The notes under the pieces: model-generated
Seen by the model: only the letters and a program-made list of their open reading frames with translations
Database searches by the model: none
What the model was told of the DNA's origin: nothing
Shown: positions 57,504 to 64,000 of the stretch, one piece after another
How positions within the stretch are numbered: position 1 is the first letter of the stretch
How the letters are laid out: each line of letters begins with the position of its first letter
Origin: Palsa-883 sp963847615
GTDB lineage: Bacteria > Pseudomonadota > Alphaproteobacteria > Acetobacterales > Acetobacteraceae
DNA length: 64,000 nucleotides
NCBI GenBank assembly: GCA_963847615.1
Contig: CAWKAN010000022.1
Coordinates: 1 to 64,000, forward strand
Reading direction: 5' to 3'
Position numbers and translations under genes: made by a program

Positions 57504-58538
57504 TCACGCCAGCGGCCCCCCCGCCGCCTTCCATGCCCCGATCCCGCCGTGGATGTGGCACGCGCTGCCGATCCCGGCGTCCTGCGCCGCCTGCACCGCC
57601 ATCGCCGAGCGCTCGCCGAACGCGCAGTAGAACACCAGCCGCTTGCCGGTCGCGGCGGCGAGTTCGTGCAGCACGCCGCCGGGGCGGATGTTGTCCTGCA
57701 GGTCCGGATAGGGCGCGTGCAGCGCGCCCGGGATGCTGCCGTGCCGGGCGCGCTCGGTGGGCTCGCGCAGGTCGATCAGCGCCACGTCGGGCCGGCCGAG
57801 CAGGCCGATCGCCTCCGTCGCGCTCACCGCCCAGCCGCGCCGGGCGATCGCCTCCAGCGCCAGGCCCTGGTGCATGTTGGCCGGCACCGCCACGTCCATC
57901 ATCTTCGGGTTGGCCAGGTTCAGGTTGGCCATCAGCTCGGCGTATTCCTCGACCGAGCGCACCTGCAGGCGCGGGTTGCAGGCCTTCTCCTCGCCGATCG
58001 TGCTGACCGTCTCGCCCTTGTAGTCGTGCGCCGGGTAGACCAGGGTTTCCTCCGGCAGGCGCAGCAGGCGGCCGAAGATCGACGCGTACTGGGCGCGCGA
58101 ATCGCCGTTCTGGAAATCGGTCCGCCCGGTGCCGCGGATCAGCAGCGTGTCCCCGGTCAGCACCCGATCGCCCAGCAGGAAGCAGTACCAGTCGTCGGTG
58201 TGCCCGGGCGTGTACATCACGTCGAGGCTGACCCCCTCGATGGTCAGCTTGTCGCCGTCGGCGATCCGCATCGACACGACGTCAACCTTGCTCTGCTCGC
58301 CCATCACCGTGACGCAGTGCGTGCGATCGCGCAGCGCGCCGAGGCCGGTGATGTGATCGGCGTGCAGGTGCGTGTCCACCGCCTTCACCAGGCGCAGGTC
58401 CAGCTCGCGCATGAGCTGGAGGTAGCGGTCCACCTTCTCCAGCACCGGATCGACGATCAGCGCCTCGCCGCCGTGGCGACTGGCGATCAGGTAGGTGTAG
58501 GTGCCCGAGGTCAGGTCGTACATCTGGCGAAAGATCAT
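57504..58538 (-). CDS. Persulfide dioxygenase-like MBL protein fused to rhodanese
   Basis: 344 residues. The N-terminal metallo-beta-lactamase domain (1-230) is of the ETHE1/persulfide dioxygenase type: DTHLHADHITGLGAL with iron-ligand His and Asp, YTPGHTDDWYCFLLGDRVLT and GRTDFQNGD. The C-terminal rhodanese domain (about 240-344) has VALIDLREPTERARHGSIPG and Cys in VFYCAFGERSAMA. The fusion should oxidise glutathione persulfide to sulfite and transfer sulfur to thiosulfate, in the cytoplasm. ATG 58538 overlaps the stop of a small upstream frame. Confidence 0.92.
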   Translation of the reverse strand: MIFRQMYDLTSGTYTYLIASRHGGEALIVDPVLEKVDRYLQLMRELDLRLVKAVDTHLHADHITGLGALRDRTHCVTVMGEQSKVDVVSMRIADGDKLTIEGVSLDVMYTPGHTDDWYCFLLGDRVLTGDTLLIRGTGRTDFQNGDSRAQYASIFGRLLRLPEETLVYPAHDYKGETVSTIGEEKACNPRLQVRSVEEYAELMANLNLANPKMMDVAVPANMHQGLALEAIARRGWAVSATEAIGLLGRPDVALIDLREPTERARHGSIPGALHAPYPDLQDNIRPGGVLHELAAATGKRLVFYCAFGERSAMAVQAAQDAGIGSACHIHGGIGAWKAAGGPLA

Positions 58539-58756
58539 CGCGCTGGCTCCGCTTGAAGTGTCGGTCGGAACGCGGCCTTGCCAGGACGCCGGTTCGCCGT
58601 CGCCGCGGCGGGTCCGGTCGGGCGGATGGGGGTGAAATCCTGCTTGTGGCGGAACCGCCTGCCGCATGGCCCGCCGCGCCGGGGAGGCGCCTTGATGCGG
58701 CCCTGGCTGGCGCCTTGCGTGGCGTCCGGCGCGGTTTGGCTGAGCGGACGTGCCAT
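58535..58756 (-). CDS. Possible 73-residue leader or small basic protein
   Basis: ATG 58756 is preceded by GGGAGGGAGCCGCC, a good ribosome site, and its TGA overlaps the ATG of the persulfide dioxygenase gene. The product is basic and Pro/Arg/Gln-rich (ARPLSQTAPDATQGASQGRI), without domains or membrane segments I recognise. The coupling is suggestive, but the composition also fits chance in high-GC DNA. The remainder of the 510-bp gap (58757-59050) holds nothing recognisable. Confidence 0.3.
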   Translation of the reverse strand: MARPLSQTAPDATQGASQGRIKAPPRRGGPCGRRFRHKQDFTPIRPTGPAAATANRRPGKAAFRPTLQAEPAR

Positions 58757-59050
58757 GGCGGCTCCCTCCCTGCTGCGCCCCGATCGGGTGGTGCTGTTCC
58801 CACCTCGCTCCGGCCAGCATAGCCGCTCGCCGGCGGGCTGTCCGCACCAACGTGATCGTGGAGAGGCGACACGCCGCCGCCCCCTTGCGCGCCTGGGCTG
58901 TGCAGGGACCAGGGGGGCGGCGCGCCCGCGCCTGCCGGCCCCCGGCCCGCTCTCCCTCTCCGTCGTGGTAAGAGCCTGCCCCGGCCATCCGCCCCTGGAC
59001 GCCGCCGCCCGCGTCGGCCCCCTGTCGGCCCACAGAACGAGGTGTTCTCG

Positions 59051-59332
59051 TCAGGCCGCGCTTGCGACGTGCCGTTCCACGTGCAGGCCGGCAGCGGCCG
59101 GCATGTTCACCAGGCTATCGAGGCCGAACCGCGCGATCTTGCCGCGCATGAGGTCCGACACGCGGGGTTGCGCGACGCCGAACACCCTGGCGGCCTGGCT
59201 CCGCCGCGCCCCTTCGCGGGCGGCGTGATCCTTCAGCGCCAGCATCAGCGCGGACCGGAGGCGCAGGTTTGTCGCCTGGGCCGGCGTGTGCTCGATCGCG
59301 TCCCCCACGTTGGCGAAGCGGTGGTTGCTCAT
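59051..59332 (-). CDS. Orphan XRE-type antitoxin
   Basis: 93 residues of the HigA2/HTH_37-like antitoxin group: ALMLALKDHAAREGARRSQA, ARVFGVAQPRVSDLMRGKIA and RFGLDSLVNMPAAAGLHV. The helix-turn-helix is at about 42-65. Such antitoxins normally follow a RelE-like toxin gene, but upstream (59333-59480) there is no toxin frame, only a possible promoter and GAAGGAGCTGAACCG before the ATG. It looks like a solitary antitoxin. Confidence 0.82.
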   Translation of the reverse strand: MSNHRFANVGDAIEHTPAQATNLRLRSALMLALKDHAAREGARRSQAARVFGVAQPRVSDLMRGKIARFGLDSLVNMPAAAGLHVERHVASAA

Positions 59333-59461
59333 CGGTTCAGCTCCTTCACCAAATAGCGTAGGCTAACCGCCCGGAAGGCCGCTCGGAACGAAGCCGGCGA
59401 ACCCGCCCCCACAGGCGAAGCAGATTGGGTCGGGATGCGACCCGCACAGGAACACGCTTGA

Positions 59462-59486
59462 CAATAGTAAATTTACATTTTACATT
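59462..59486 (+). promoter_or_regulatory. Probable higBA promoter/operator
   Basis: TTGACAATAGTAAATTTACA then TTTTACATT. TTGACA is a perfect -35; GTAAATTTAC is a 10-bp palindrome. The AT content contrasts sharply with the surroundings. Binding by the HigA dimer is inferred from the behaviour of such modules. Confidence 0.6.
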
Positions 59487-59494
59487 CCGCGCCG

Positions 59495-59773
59495 ATGATC
59501 GTGGGATTTCGCCATCGCGGCTTGAAGCGGCTGTTCGAGGACGACGATCGCAGCCGGGTTCCGGCTGAACATGTCGGCCGCCTGCGGATCATCCTCGCGG
59601 CGCTGGATGCGGCGGAGCGCGTGGAAGACATGGATATCCATACCTTGCGGCTGCATGCGCTCAAGGGCGATCTGAAAGGCTACTGGGCCGTGACCGTGCG
59701 TGCCAACTGGCGCGTCGTCTTCCGTTTCAACGGGGGGAAGACAACCGATATCGATCTGGTGGACTATCATTGA
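59495..59773 (+). CDS. higB: HigB-type toxin
   Basis: 92 residues, RelE/HigB superfamily mRNA interferase: IVGFRHRGLKRLFEDDDRSR, LRIILAALDAAERVEDMD, LHALKGDLKGYWAVTVRANW and RVVFRFNGGKTTDIDLVDYH. The basic and aromatic residues near the C-terminus form the usual catalytic surface. The AT-rich stretch ACAATAGTAAATTTACATTT before the ATG is a probable promoter and operator with dyad symmetry. Its stop overlaps the region where higA starts. Confidence 0.93.
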   Translation: MIVGFRHRGLKRLFEDDDRSRVPAEHVGRLRIILAALDAAERVEDMDIHTLRLHALKGDLKGYWAVTVRANWRVVFRFNGGKTTDIDLVDYH

Positions 59774-59790
59774 ATGAACGGGGGCAGACC

Positions 59791-60081
59791 ATGCCGATGA
59801 AGAATCCGCCGCATCCCGGCGAACTGGTCCGGGACAACCTCGCCGACCTCGGGCTGTCGGTCGCGGTGGGCGCCGCTGGCCTCGGCGTCACGCGCCAGCA
59901 GCTTTACAACGTCATCAACGGCAAGAGCGGTGTGACACCGGAGATGGCGCTGCGACTCGAAAAAGCCTTCGGCGGGTCCGCCGATGTGTGGCTGCGGATG
60001 CAGGGCAACTATGACCTGACGCAGGTCCGCAAGCGGGAGAAGGAGATTGCCGTGACGCGGCTCGCGCCGCGATCGGTGTAG
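59791..60081 (+). CDS. higA: HigA-type antitoxin
   Basis: 96 residues, XRE family: PHPGELVRDNLADLGLSVAV, AAGLGVTRQQLYNVINGKSG and MALRLEKAFGGSADVWLRMQ are the standard HigA blocks. It neutralises HigB and represses the operon. I chose ATG 59791 after GGGGGCAGACC; a TTG at 59770 would add seven residues. Confidence 0.93.
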   Translation: MPMKNPPHPGELVRDNLADLGLSVAVGAAGLGVTRQQLYNVINGKSGVTPEMALRLEKAFGGSADVWLRMQGNYDLTQVRKREKEIAVTRLAPRSV

Positions 60082-60138
60082 CTTGCGATGGAAAAGACGC
60101 TGCCAAATCGTCGAGACCCGGCGAGGCAGGAGGTGAGG

Positions 60139-60297
60139 ATGACTGAGTACCGGATGCAACGTCATGAAACCCTGAAAAGGGACATGATGGAGGTGGCGCG
60201 CGGGGAGAAGCCCGCGCGCAAGGATGCCGCCATGCCCAGCTTCAACTCGATCCAAGCGCTGACCAACAGCGATTCGGATCTGTCGGTGCCGCAATAG
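60139..60297 (+). CDS. Small protein of unknown function, 52 residues
   Basis: ATG 60139 follows AGGAGGTGAGG closely. Sequence starts MTEYRMQRHETLKRDMMEVA and ends SNSIQ-like FNSIQALTNSDSDLSVPQ. Charged, no membrane segment, no family I recognise. It lies 57 bp after higA in the same direction and may be part of the same accessory unit. Confidence 0.5.
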   Translation: MTEYRMQRHETLKRDMMEVARGEKPARKDAAMPSFNSIQALTNSDSDLSVPQ

Positions 60298-60372
60298 CAT
60301 TTCATGTCGAGCTTCCCTGACGTGCCGGCGTGCTGACGCGCAGTGGTTGCAGAAATCCTCAAGGAGCAAAGC

Positions 60373-60969
60373 GTGGCCACATATGAGGCTTCCGATTCCG
60401 AAGTTCTTGAGCACCACTATGGGTATGAGATCGCTATGCTCAAGGCGACCTTTGACTCCCTTGGGGAGGGGGCGAATAGCGTCGTCATCAACAACGCGCT
60501 TATAGAGTCGTTCTGTATCCATGCTCGCGCTCTCATCGAATTTTTCAAACGGGAAGGAAAGGCTCGCGCCCAGAAGTTCGTGCGAGGAAGCTATACTCCA
60601 TTTCCAAATATGGAAGGTCGCGTGAATGCGCTTAACATCAAACTAAACAATCAAGTGGCTCATCTTATATCCGGTAGGCGCTCGACCGATCCGAAGAATA
60701 AAATAGGCGCTGATGATCGTAAGGAATTATTTGACATTCTGAACGAGGAGACCAAACATTTCGAGTCGCATCTGAAGACTGAATACCAAGACATGAAGGT
60801 GCAAAGTATAGACGAATTGGCGGGAAGAGGCGGTAGTCTCTGGGTTGGTTCGGCCGGCACAACTACAAGCATCGCCACTAACGTGATCGTTATTAGATCC
60901 CGGGTAGCTGGAGCGACGAATGCGATAACAGTTGCCGAGACCTCCAGTTCGACAACGCCAGGCTCTTGA
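60373..60969 (+). CDS. Hypothetical protein in AT-richer DNA
   Basis: 198 residues from GTG 60373 (AAGGAG lies just upstream); GTG 60343 is the alternative. The middle is helical: IESFCIHARALIEFFKREGK, ALNIKLNNQVAHLISGRRST, LFDILNEETKHFESHL. This resembles small proteins of unknown function with a conserved N-terminal SFCIHARALIEFF helix, but I cannot name a family. The C-terminal 45 residues are Ser/Thr-rich. Codon use and base composition differ clearly from neighbours, suggesting recent transfer together with the toxin-antitoxin genes. Confidence 0.65.
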   Translation: MATYEASDSEVLEHHYGYEIAMLKATFDSLGEGANSVVINNALIESFCIHARALIEFFKREGKARAQKFVRGSYTPFPNMEGRVNALNIKLNNQVAHLISGRRSTDPKNKIGADDRKELFDILNEETKHFESHLKTEYQDMKVQSIDELAGRGGSLWVGSAGTTTSIATNVIVIRSRVAGATNAITVAETSSSTTPGS

Positions 60970-61078
60970 TGCCCGTAAGAAATGAGGGGTGTTTGGCTGA
61001 TAATTTTTGTTTGGCACAGCAAGCGAACGTCCGCTTCAGATAGGCTTACGTCATGATTGGCGTGGCGGCGATCCCAAC

Positions 61079-61666
61079 TCACCCCACCACCCCCAGCTCC
61101 CCCCGCAAATCCGCAATCACCCGATCCCGCGTCCGCGGGTTCCACTTCGCCCGCCCGGAAATCGGCGTGTTCACCACCTCTGCCAACACCTTCAGCGCCA
61201 CAAACACCGGCCCCGGCGCCCCGAGAATCTCCGGCAGCGCCGTCGCAAACGCCCCCACCTCGGTAAACGCAAACGCCCTGGGATAGCCCGCGCCGCGCGC
61301 GATCGCGTCATACGCCACGCGCTTCGCATTCGGCACCGGCTGGCCGCCCGTGGTCGCGTAACATTCGTTGTCCAACAGGAAATGATAGAAATTCGCCGGC
61401 GCCTGTTCGGCGATGGTCGGCAGCATCCCCAGGCTCATCAAGATATCGCCCTCGGAATCGAACAGCACCACCCGCCGCCCCGGCTGCGCCAAAGCCAATC
61501 CCAACGCAAACCCCGCATGGCCGCCCATCGCCGGATCGCCCAGCGGCACGTCCAGCGCCTGGCGCTCCGACAACGGCAGCCAGTGCCGCCCGCCGCGCCC
61601 CGGGATCACGATCGCGTCGCCCCGATGCGCCAGGAACACCCGCAACGCCTCCGCCGTGTGCATCAT
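61079..61666 (-). CDS. ThDP-dependent decarboxylase, C-terminal (beta-type) subunit
   Basis: 195 residues forming the thiamine-diphosphate-binding half: GDPAMGGHAGFALGLALAQP, LFDSEGDILMSLGMLPTIAE and FLLDNECYATTGGQPVPNAK, where GDI and the N/Y residues bind Mg-ThDP. Similar split enzymes are phosphonopyruvate and sulfopyruvate decarboxylases (ComDE-like). Its partner is encoded immediately upstream. ATG 61666, just after AAGGGG, is used; the next codons MMHTAEALRVFLAHRG begin the fold. Confidence 0.88.
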   Translation of the reverse strand: MMHTAEALRVFLAHRGDAIVIPGRGGRHWLPLSERQALDVPLGDPAMGGHAGFALGLALAQPGRRVVLFDSEGDILMSLGMLPTIAEQAPANFYHFLLDNECYATTGGQPVPNAKRVAYDAIARGAGYPRAFAFTEVGAFATALPEILGAPGPVFVALKVLAEVVNTPISGRAKWNPRTRDRVIADLRGELGVVG

Positions 61667-61679
61667 CACGCGCACCCCT

Positions 61680-62255
61680 TCACCGGTTGAACCCGTGATA
61701 CTCGTCGCCCACCAGCACCACCGCCGGGCCGCGCCGCCGCGCCGCCTCGGCGAACGCCACCGAGATGCGCGAGGCATCCGCATCGCTCTCCACCAGGTAG
61801 TACGGCAGGTCGAACGCGTGCAGAAACCGTTCGGTGTACGTCGCCGCGGTGTCGGTGTTCACCCCGTGGCGGGTCCAGCCGCGATACCCCACCATCAGCA
61901 CCACCGGAACGTTCATCCCCAGCAGCCAGCCGCGGATCGAATCGCCCGCCTCCATCATCCCGGTATTCTGGATCAGGATCATCGGCCGCCGCCCGCCCGC
62001 GTACAGCCCCGAGGCGATCGAGCACGCATGCCCCTCCCGCGTCACCCCCACCAGCCGCAGCCCCGGCTCGGCCTGCATCAGCAGGAACAGCCAGTTGGTC
62101 TCGCTGTCCGGCAGCCACACCACGTCGGTCACGCCGTTGCCGCGCATCTGCGCCAGCACCGTCTCCGGGCGCAGCGCCGCCGTCGCCTGGTTCAATTCGT
62201 CCCCCGCCATCGTCCCCCCCGCCATCGTCCCCCCCGCCATCGTCCCCTCCGCCAT
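61680..62255 (-). CDS. ThDP-dependent decarboxylase, N-terminal (alpha-type) subunit
   Basis: About 176-191 residues: VLAQMRGNGVTDVVWLPDSE, VGVTREGHACSIASGLYAGG (with the Glu that activates ThDP), ILIQNTGMMEAGDSIRGW and VVLVGDEYHGF. With the downstream gene it completes a split decarboxylase of the phosphonopyruvate/sulfopyruvate type acting on a 2-oxo acid with a C3 acidic group; the substrate is uncertain. Four in-frame ATGs at 15-bp spacing (62255, 62240, 62225, 62210) each follow a G-run, so several starts are possible. Confidence 0.87.
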   Translation of the reverse strand: MAEGTMAGGTMAGGTMAGDELNQATAALRPETVLAQMRGNGVTDVVWLPDSETNWLFLLMQAEPGLRLVGVTREGHACSIASGLYAGGRRPMILIQNTGMMEAGDSIRGWLLGMNVPVVLMVGYRGWTRHGVNTDTAATYTERFLHAFDLPYYLVESDADASRISVAFAEAARRRGPAVVLVGDEYHGFNR

Positions 62256-62260
62256 CGCTC
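62206..62260 (-). repeat. 15-bp tandem repeat creating serial start codons
   Basis: Unit GCCATCGTCCCCCCC on the plus strand, about four copies. On the coding strand each unit reads GGGGGG followed by ATGGC, a purine-rich ribosome-site-like run and an ATG in the same frame. Confidence 0.88.
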
Positions 62261-62381
62261 CCCCCCGCCATCGTTCCCCTTGGCAGGCCATCCCGCGGCC
62301 GCCCGTGCCCCGCCGCGCCGATTTGTCGCGGTCCGCACAGCCCATTAACATCCGCGCCGAGCGGAACGTCAAAGCAGGCAA

Positions 62382-63632
62382 ATGCACCACCCCACCACCC
62401 CGGACGCACCCAAGCGCGAGGAAACCCGCGCCCTGGTGCTGATCTGCAGCGCGCACCTGGTCAGCCATTTCCACTACCTCGTGCTGGTGCCGCTGTTCCC
62501 GCTGCTGAAGACGCGGCTCGGCGTCGGCTACGTGGAACTCGGCCTGGCGATCACCGTGTTCAACGTCGTCTCGGCCTGCGTGCAGACGCCGATGGGCTAC
62601 GTCGCCGACCGGTTCGGGCCGCGGCGCGTGCTGATCGCCGGGCTGCTGCTGTCCGGCGTGGCGTTCGGCTGCTTCGCGCTCCACCCCACCTACAAGTCGA
62701 TGCTCGCCGCCGCCGCGCTGGGCGGGCTCGCCAACGCGGTCTACCACCCGTCGGACTACGCACTGCTCGCCGCCGTCACCAACCAGACGCGCGTCGGCCG
62801 CGCCTTCTCGCTGCACACCTTCGCCGGCTTCCTGGGCAGCGCGATCGCCCCGCCCGTCATGCTGCTGGTCAGCGCCCATGCCGGGCTGCAAACCGCCGTC
62901 GCAACGGCGGCCCTGCTCGGCCCGGTCGCGGCGATGCCCCTGCTCGGCGCATCCTGGCTCGATCGTCACGCCCCCGCGCAACGCGCGCTGCAGACCGCCG
63001 AGCGCGCCGCGCCGATCCCGCCGCGCCAGCTGTATTCGCCGGCGATCCTCGGCCTGACGCTGTTCTTCACCCTGCTCAGCCTGTCCACCGGCGCGATCAC
63101 CAATTTCTCCGTGGTGGCCCTGGCCGCGCTGTATGCGACGCCGCTGACGCTGGCCAACGCCGCACTCTCCGGCTTCCTCGCCGCCACCGCGGTCGGCGTC
63201 CTCGCCGGCGGGTTCATCGCCGACCTGACGCGCCGCCACGCCGAGGTCGCCGCCGCCTGCTTCGCCGTCACCACCTTGATCACCCTCGCCATCGGCAGCG
63301 TGCCACTCGACGCGGTGCTGCTGATGGCGGCCATGATCGCCGCCGGCTTCCTGTCCGGCATGATCGCGCCGTCACGCGACATGATGGTGCGCGCCGCCGC
63401 CCCACCCGGCGCCGCCGGCCGCGCCTTCGGCATCGTCACCACCGGCTTCAACATCGGCGGTGCGGTCGGCCCGATGCTGTGCGGCTGGATCATGGACCAG
63501 GGCGCGCCGCGCTGGATCTTCTACAGTTCGGCCGGGTTCATGACGCTGACGGTCCTGCTGGCGCTGCATACCGATTGGCGATCCCGCCGCCGCGCGCGGC
63601 TCGACACCTACGCCGACGGGCTGGCGCGCTGA
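62382..63632 (+). CDS. Major facilitator superfamily transporter
   Basis: 416 residues with 12 predicted membrane segments. The motif between helices 2 and 3, GYVADRFGPRRVLIAGLLL, is the MFS loop. SHFHYLVLVPLFPLLKTRLG and AVYHPSDYALLAAVTN resemble fosmidomycin-resistance-type drug exporters (Fsr), so export is more likely than uptake. It is divergent from the split decarboxylase, from which 126 bp of shared promoter space separates it; the two may be jointly regulated. The substrate cannot be deduced. Confidence 0.9.
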   Translation: MHHPTTPDAPKREETRALVLICSAHLVSHFHYLVLVPLFPLLKTRLGVGYVELGLAITVFNVVSACVQTPMGYVADRFGPRRVLIAGLLLSGVAFGCFALHPTYKSMLAAAALGGLANAVYHPSDYALLAAVTNQTRVGRAFSLHTFAGFLGSAIAPPVMLLVSAHAGLQTAVATAALLGPVAAMPLLGASWLDRHAPAQRALQTAERAAPIPPRQLYSPAILGLTLFFTLLSLSTGAITNFSVVALAALYATPLTLANAALSGFLAATAVGVLAGGFIADLTRRHAEVAAACFAVTTLITLAIGSVPLDAVLLMAAMIAAGFLSGMIAPSRDMMVRAAAPPGAAGRAFGIVTTGFNIGGAVGPMLCGWIMDQGAPRWIFYSSAGFMTLTVLLALHTDWRSRRRARLDTYADGLAR

Positions 63633-63963
63633 GCAGCAAGGCCGGGGCTCCGCCCCAGACCCCGCCAAGGGCGAGCCCCGGCCTTCGCCGGGGCAGGCTC
63701 TTGGAACCCTTCATCGGGAGCGGGTGATGGGGAGGGGGCGTCGAGGGCCAGGGGGCTGAGGGGCCGGAGACGTCGCTGACAGTTTCAGGTTGCAACTTCC
63801 GCCCGGCGCGGCGATTGCTGCATGCGCGAAGGTTGCGTGACGCGGCCGGGCGCCATAGGCTTACACCAAAGATCGGTCCCGTGGGTGACGGTCGCGTGCC
63901 GCGCGCTCGGGATCGACCGGCGACGGGGCGGCGCGGTCCGCCCGGACAACTAAGGAAACTCAC
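63633..63963. other. Intergenic region with truncated nested-palindrome element (copy D)
   Basis: From 63636 to about 63755 lie the left outer module (AAGGCCGGGGCTCCGCCCC), GGAACCCTTC and the left hairpin arm (GGGAGCGGGTGATGGGGAGG), but the right arm is absent. The rest up to 63963 contains no gene; AAGGAAA before ATG 63964 is a ribosome site. Confidence 0.6.
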
Positions 63964-64000
63964 ATGAGCGGCTCGGCAAAGCGGTCGGTCACCATCACCC
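63964..64000 (+). CDS. Start of a gene cut by the window end
   Basis: ATG 63964 follows CTAAGGAAACTCAC. The twelve visible codons read MSGSAKRSVTIT. Too short to identify. Confidence 0.5.
   Translation, partial: MSGSAKRSVTIT

Overview
The window is about 64 kb of very GC-rich DNA with dense bacterial coding and frequent ATGA or TGATG gene overlaps. The suite of genes points to an alphaproteobacterium, most likely Acetobacteraceae (Rhodospirillales): trpC-moaC-moeA next to lexA with a GTTC-N7-GTTC SOS box, dapF-mtaB-ftsY, xseB-ispA-dxs, a Tat/GMC/cytochrome c dehydrogenase set and a DUF6134-like protein. This assignment is inference from gene content; there is no rRNA in the window.

Layout. 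1-4.7 kb is a decayed surface-polysaccharide and mobile-element region: a membrane protein end, a broken GT2 gene, a VTT-domain protein, an IS21 istA scrap, a GT-C membrane protein and tRNA-Lys. 5-9.6 kb has two cyclophilins and dapF-mtaB-ftsY. 9.6-16.6 kb has a TacA-like scrap, a 59-bp inverted repeat, a methyltransferase-like protein, an SNF2 helicase, a ROK kinase and a TusA-like protein. 16.8-20.2 kb is xseB-ispA-dxs with many frame lesions. 20.5-26.2 kb has NIPSNAP, a crotonase, a group II intron and a double CoA-transferase. 27.2-34 kb is a co-directional cluster: triple RidA, DUF1028, two duplicated solute-binding proteins, permease, ATPase and a 2OG-Fe(II) dioxygenase. 34-42.5 kb has an AI-2E-type transporter, hyi, glxR, an XRE regulator, NUDIX, AlaX, sseA and metC. 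42.3-49.1 kb has a double glycosyltransferase, a photolyase scrap, a broken phosphoesterase, DUF6134, sixA and CYTH/CHAD. 49.2-52.7 kb is lexA and the trpC-moaC-moeA operon. 53-56 kb is the dehydrogenase cluster. 56.1-61 kb holds VapBC-like and HigBA toxin-antitoxin pairs, a persulfide dioxygenase-rhodanese fusion and an AT-richer orphan gene. 61-64 kb has a split ThDP decarboxylase, an MFS transporter and the start of another gene.

Two genome-scale themes stand out. First, there is a family of about 340-bp intergenic elements with roughly 50-bp terminal inverted repeats and a central perfect hairpin (56-58-bp arms). Three full copies differ from one another in the arms, yet every copy is perfectly self-complementary. 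Second, 13-18-bp tandem repeats, mostly exactly 15 bp, recur inside or just before many unrelated genes, where they add five-residue repeats or serial start codons.

The most plausible functional novelty is the RidA3-DUF1028-transporter-dioxygenase cluster, which looks like uptake and processing of an amino-acid-like compound. Several genes (GT2, ispA, dxs, NUDIX, phosphoesterase) carry single-base frame lesions. Nearly all are +1 insertions, so assembly error must be excluded before they are called pseudogenes.
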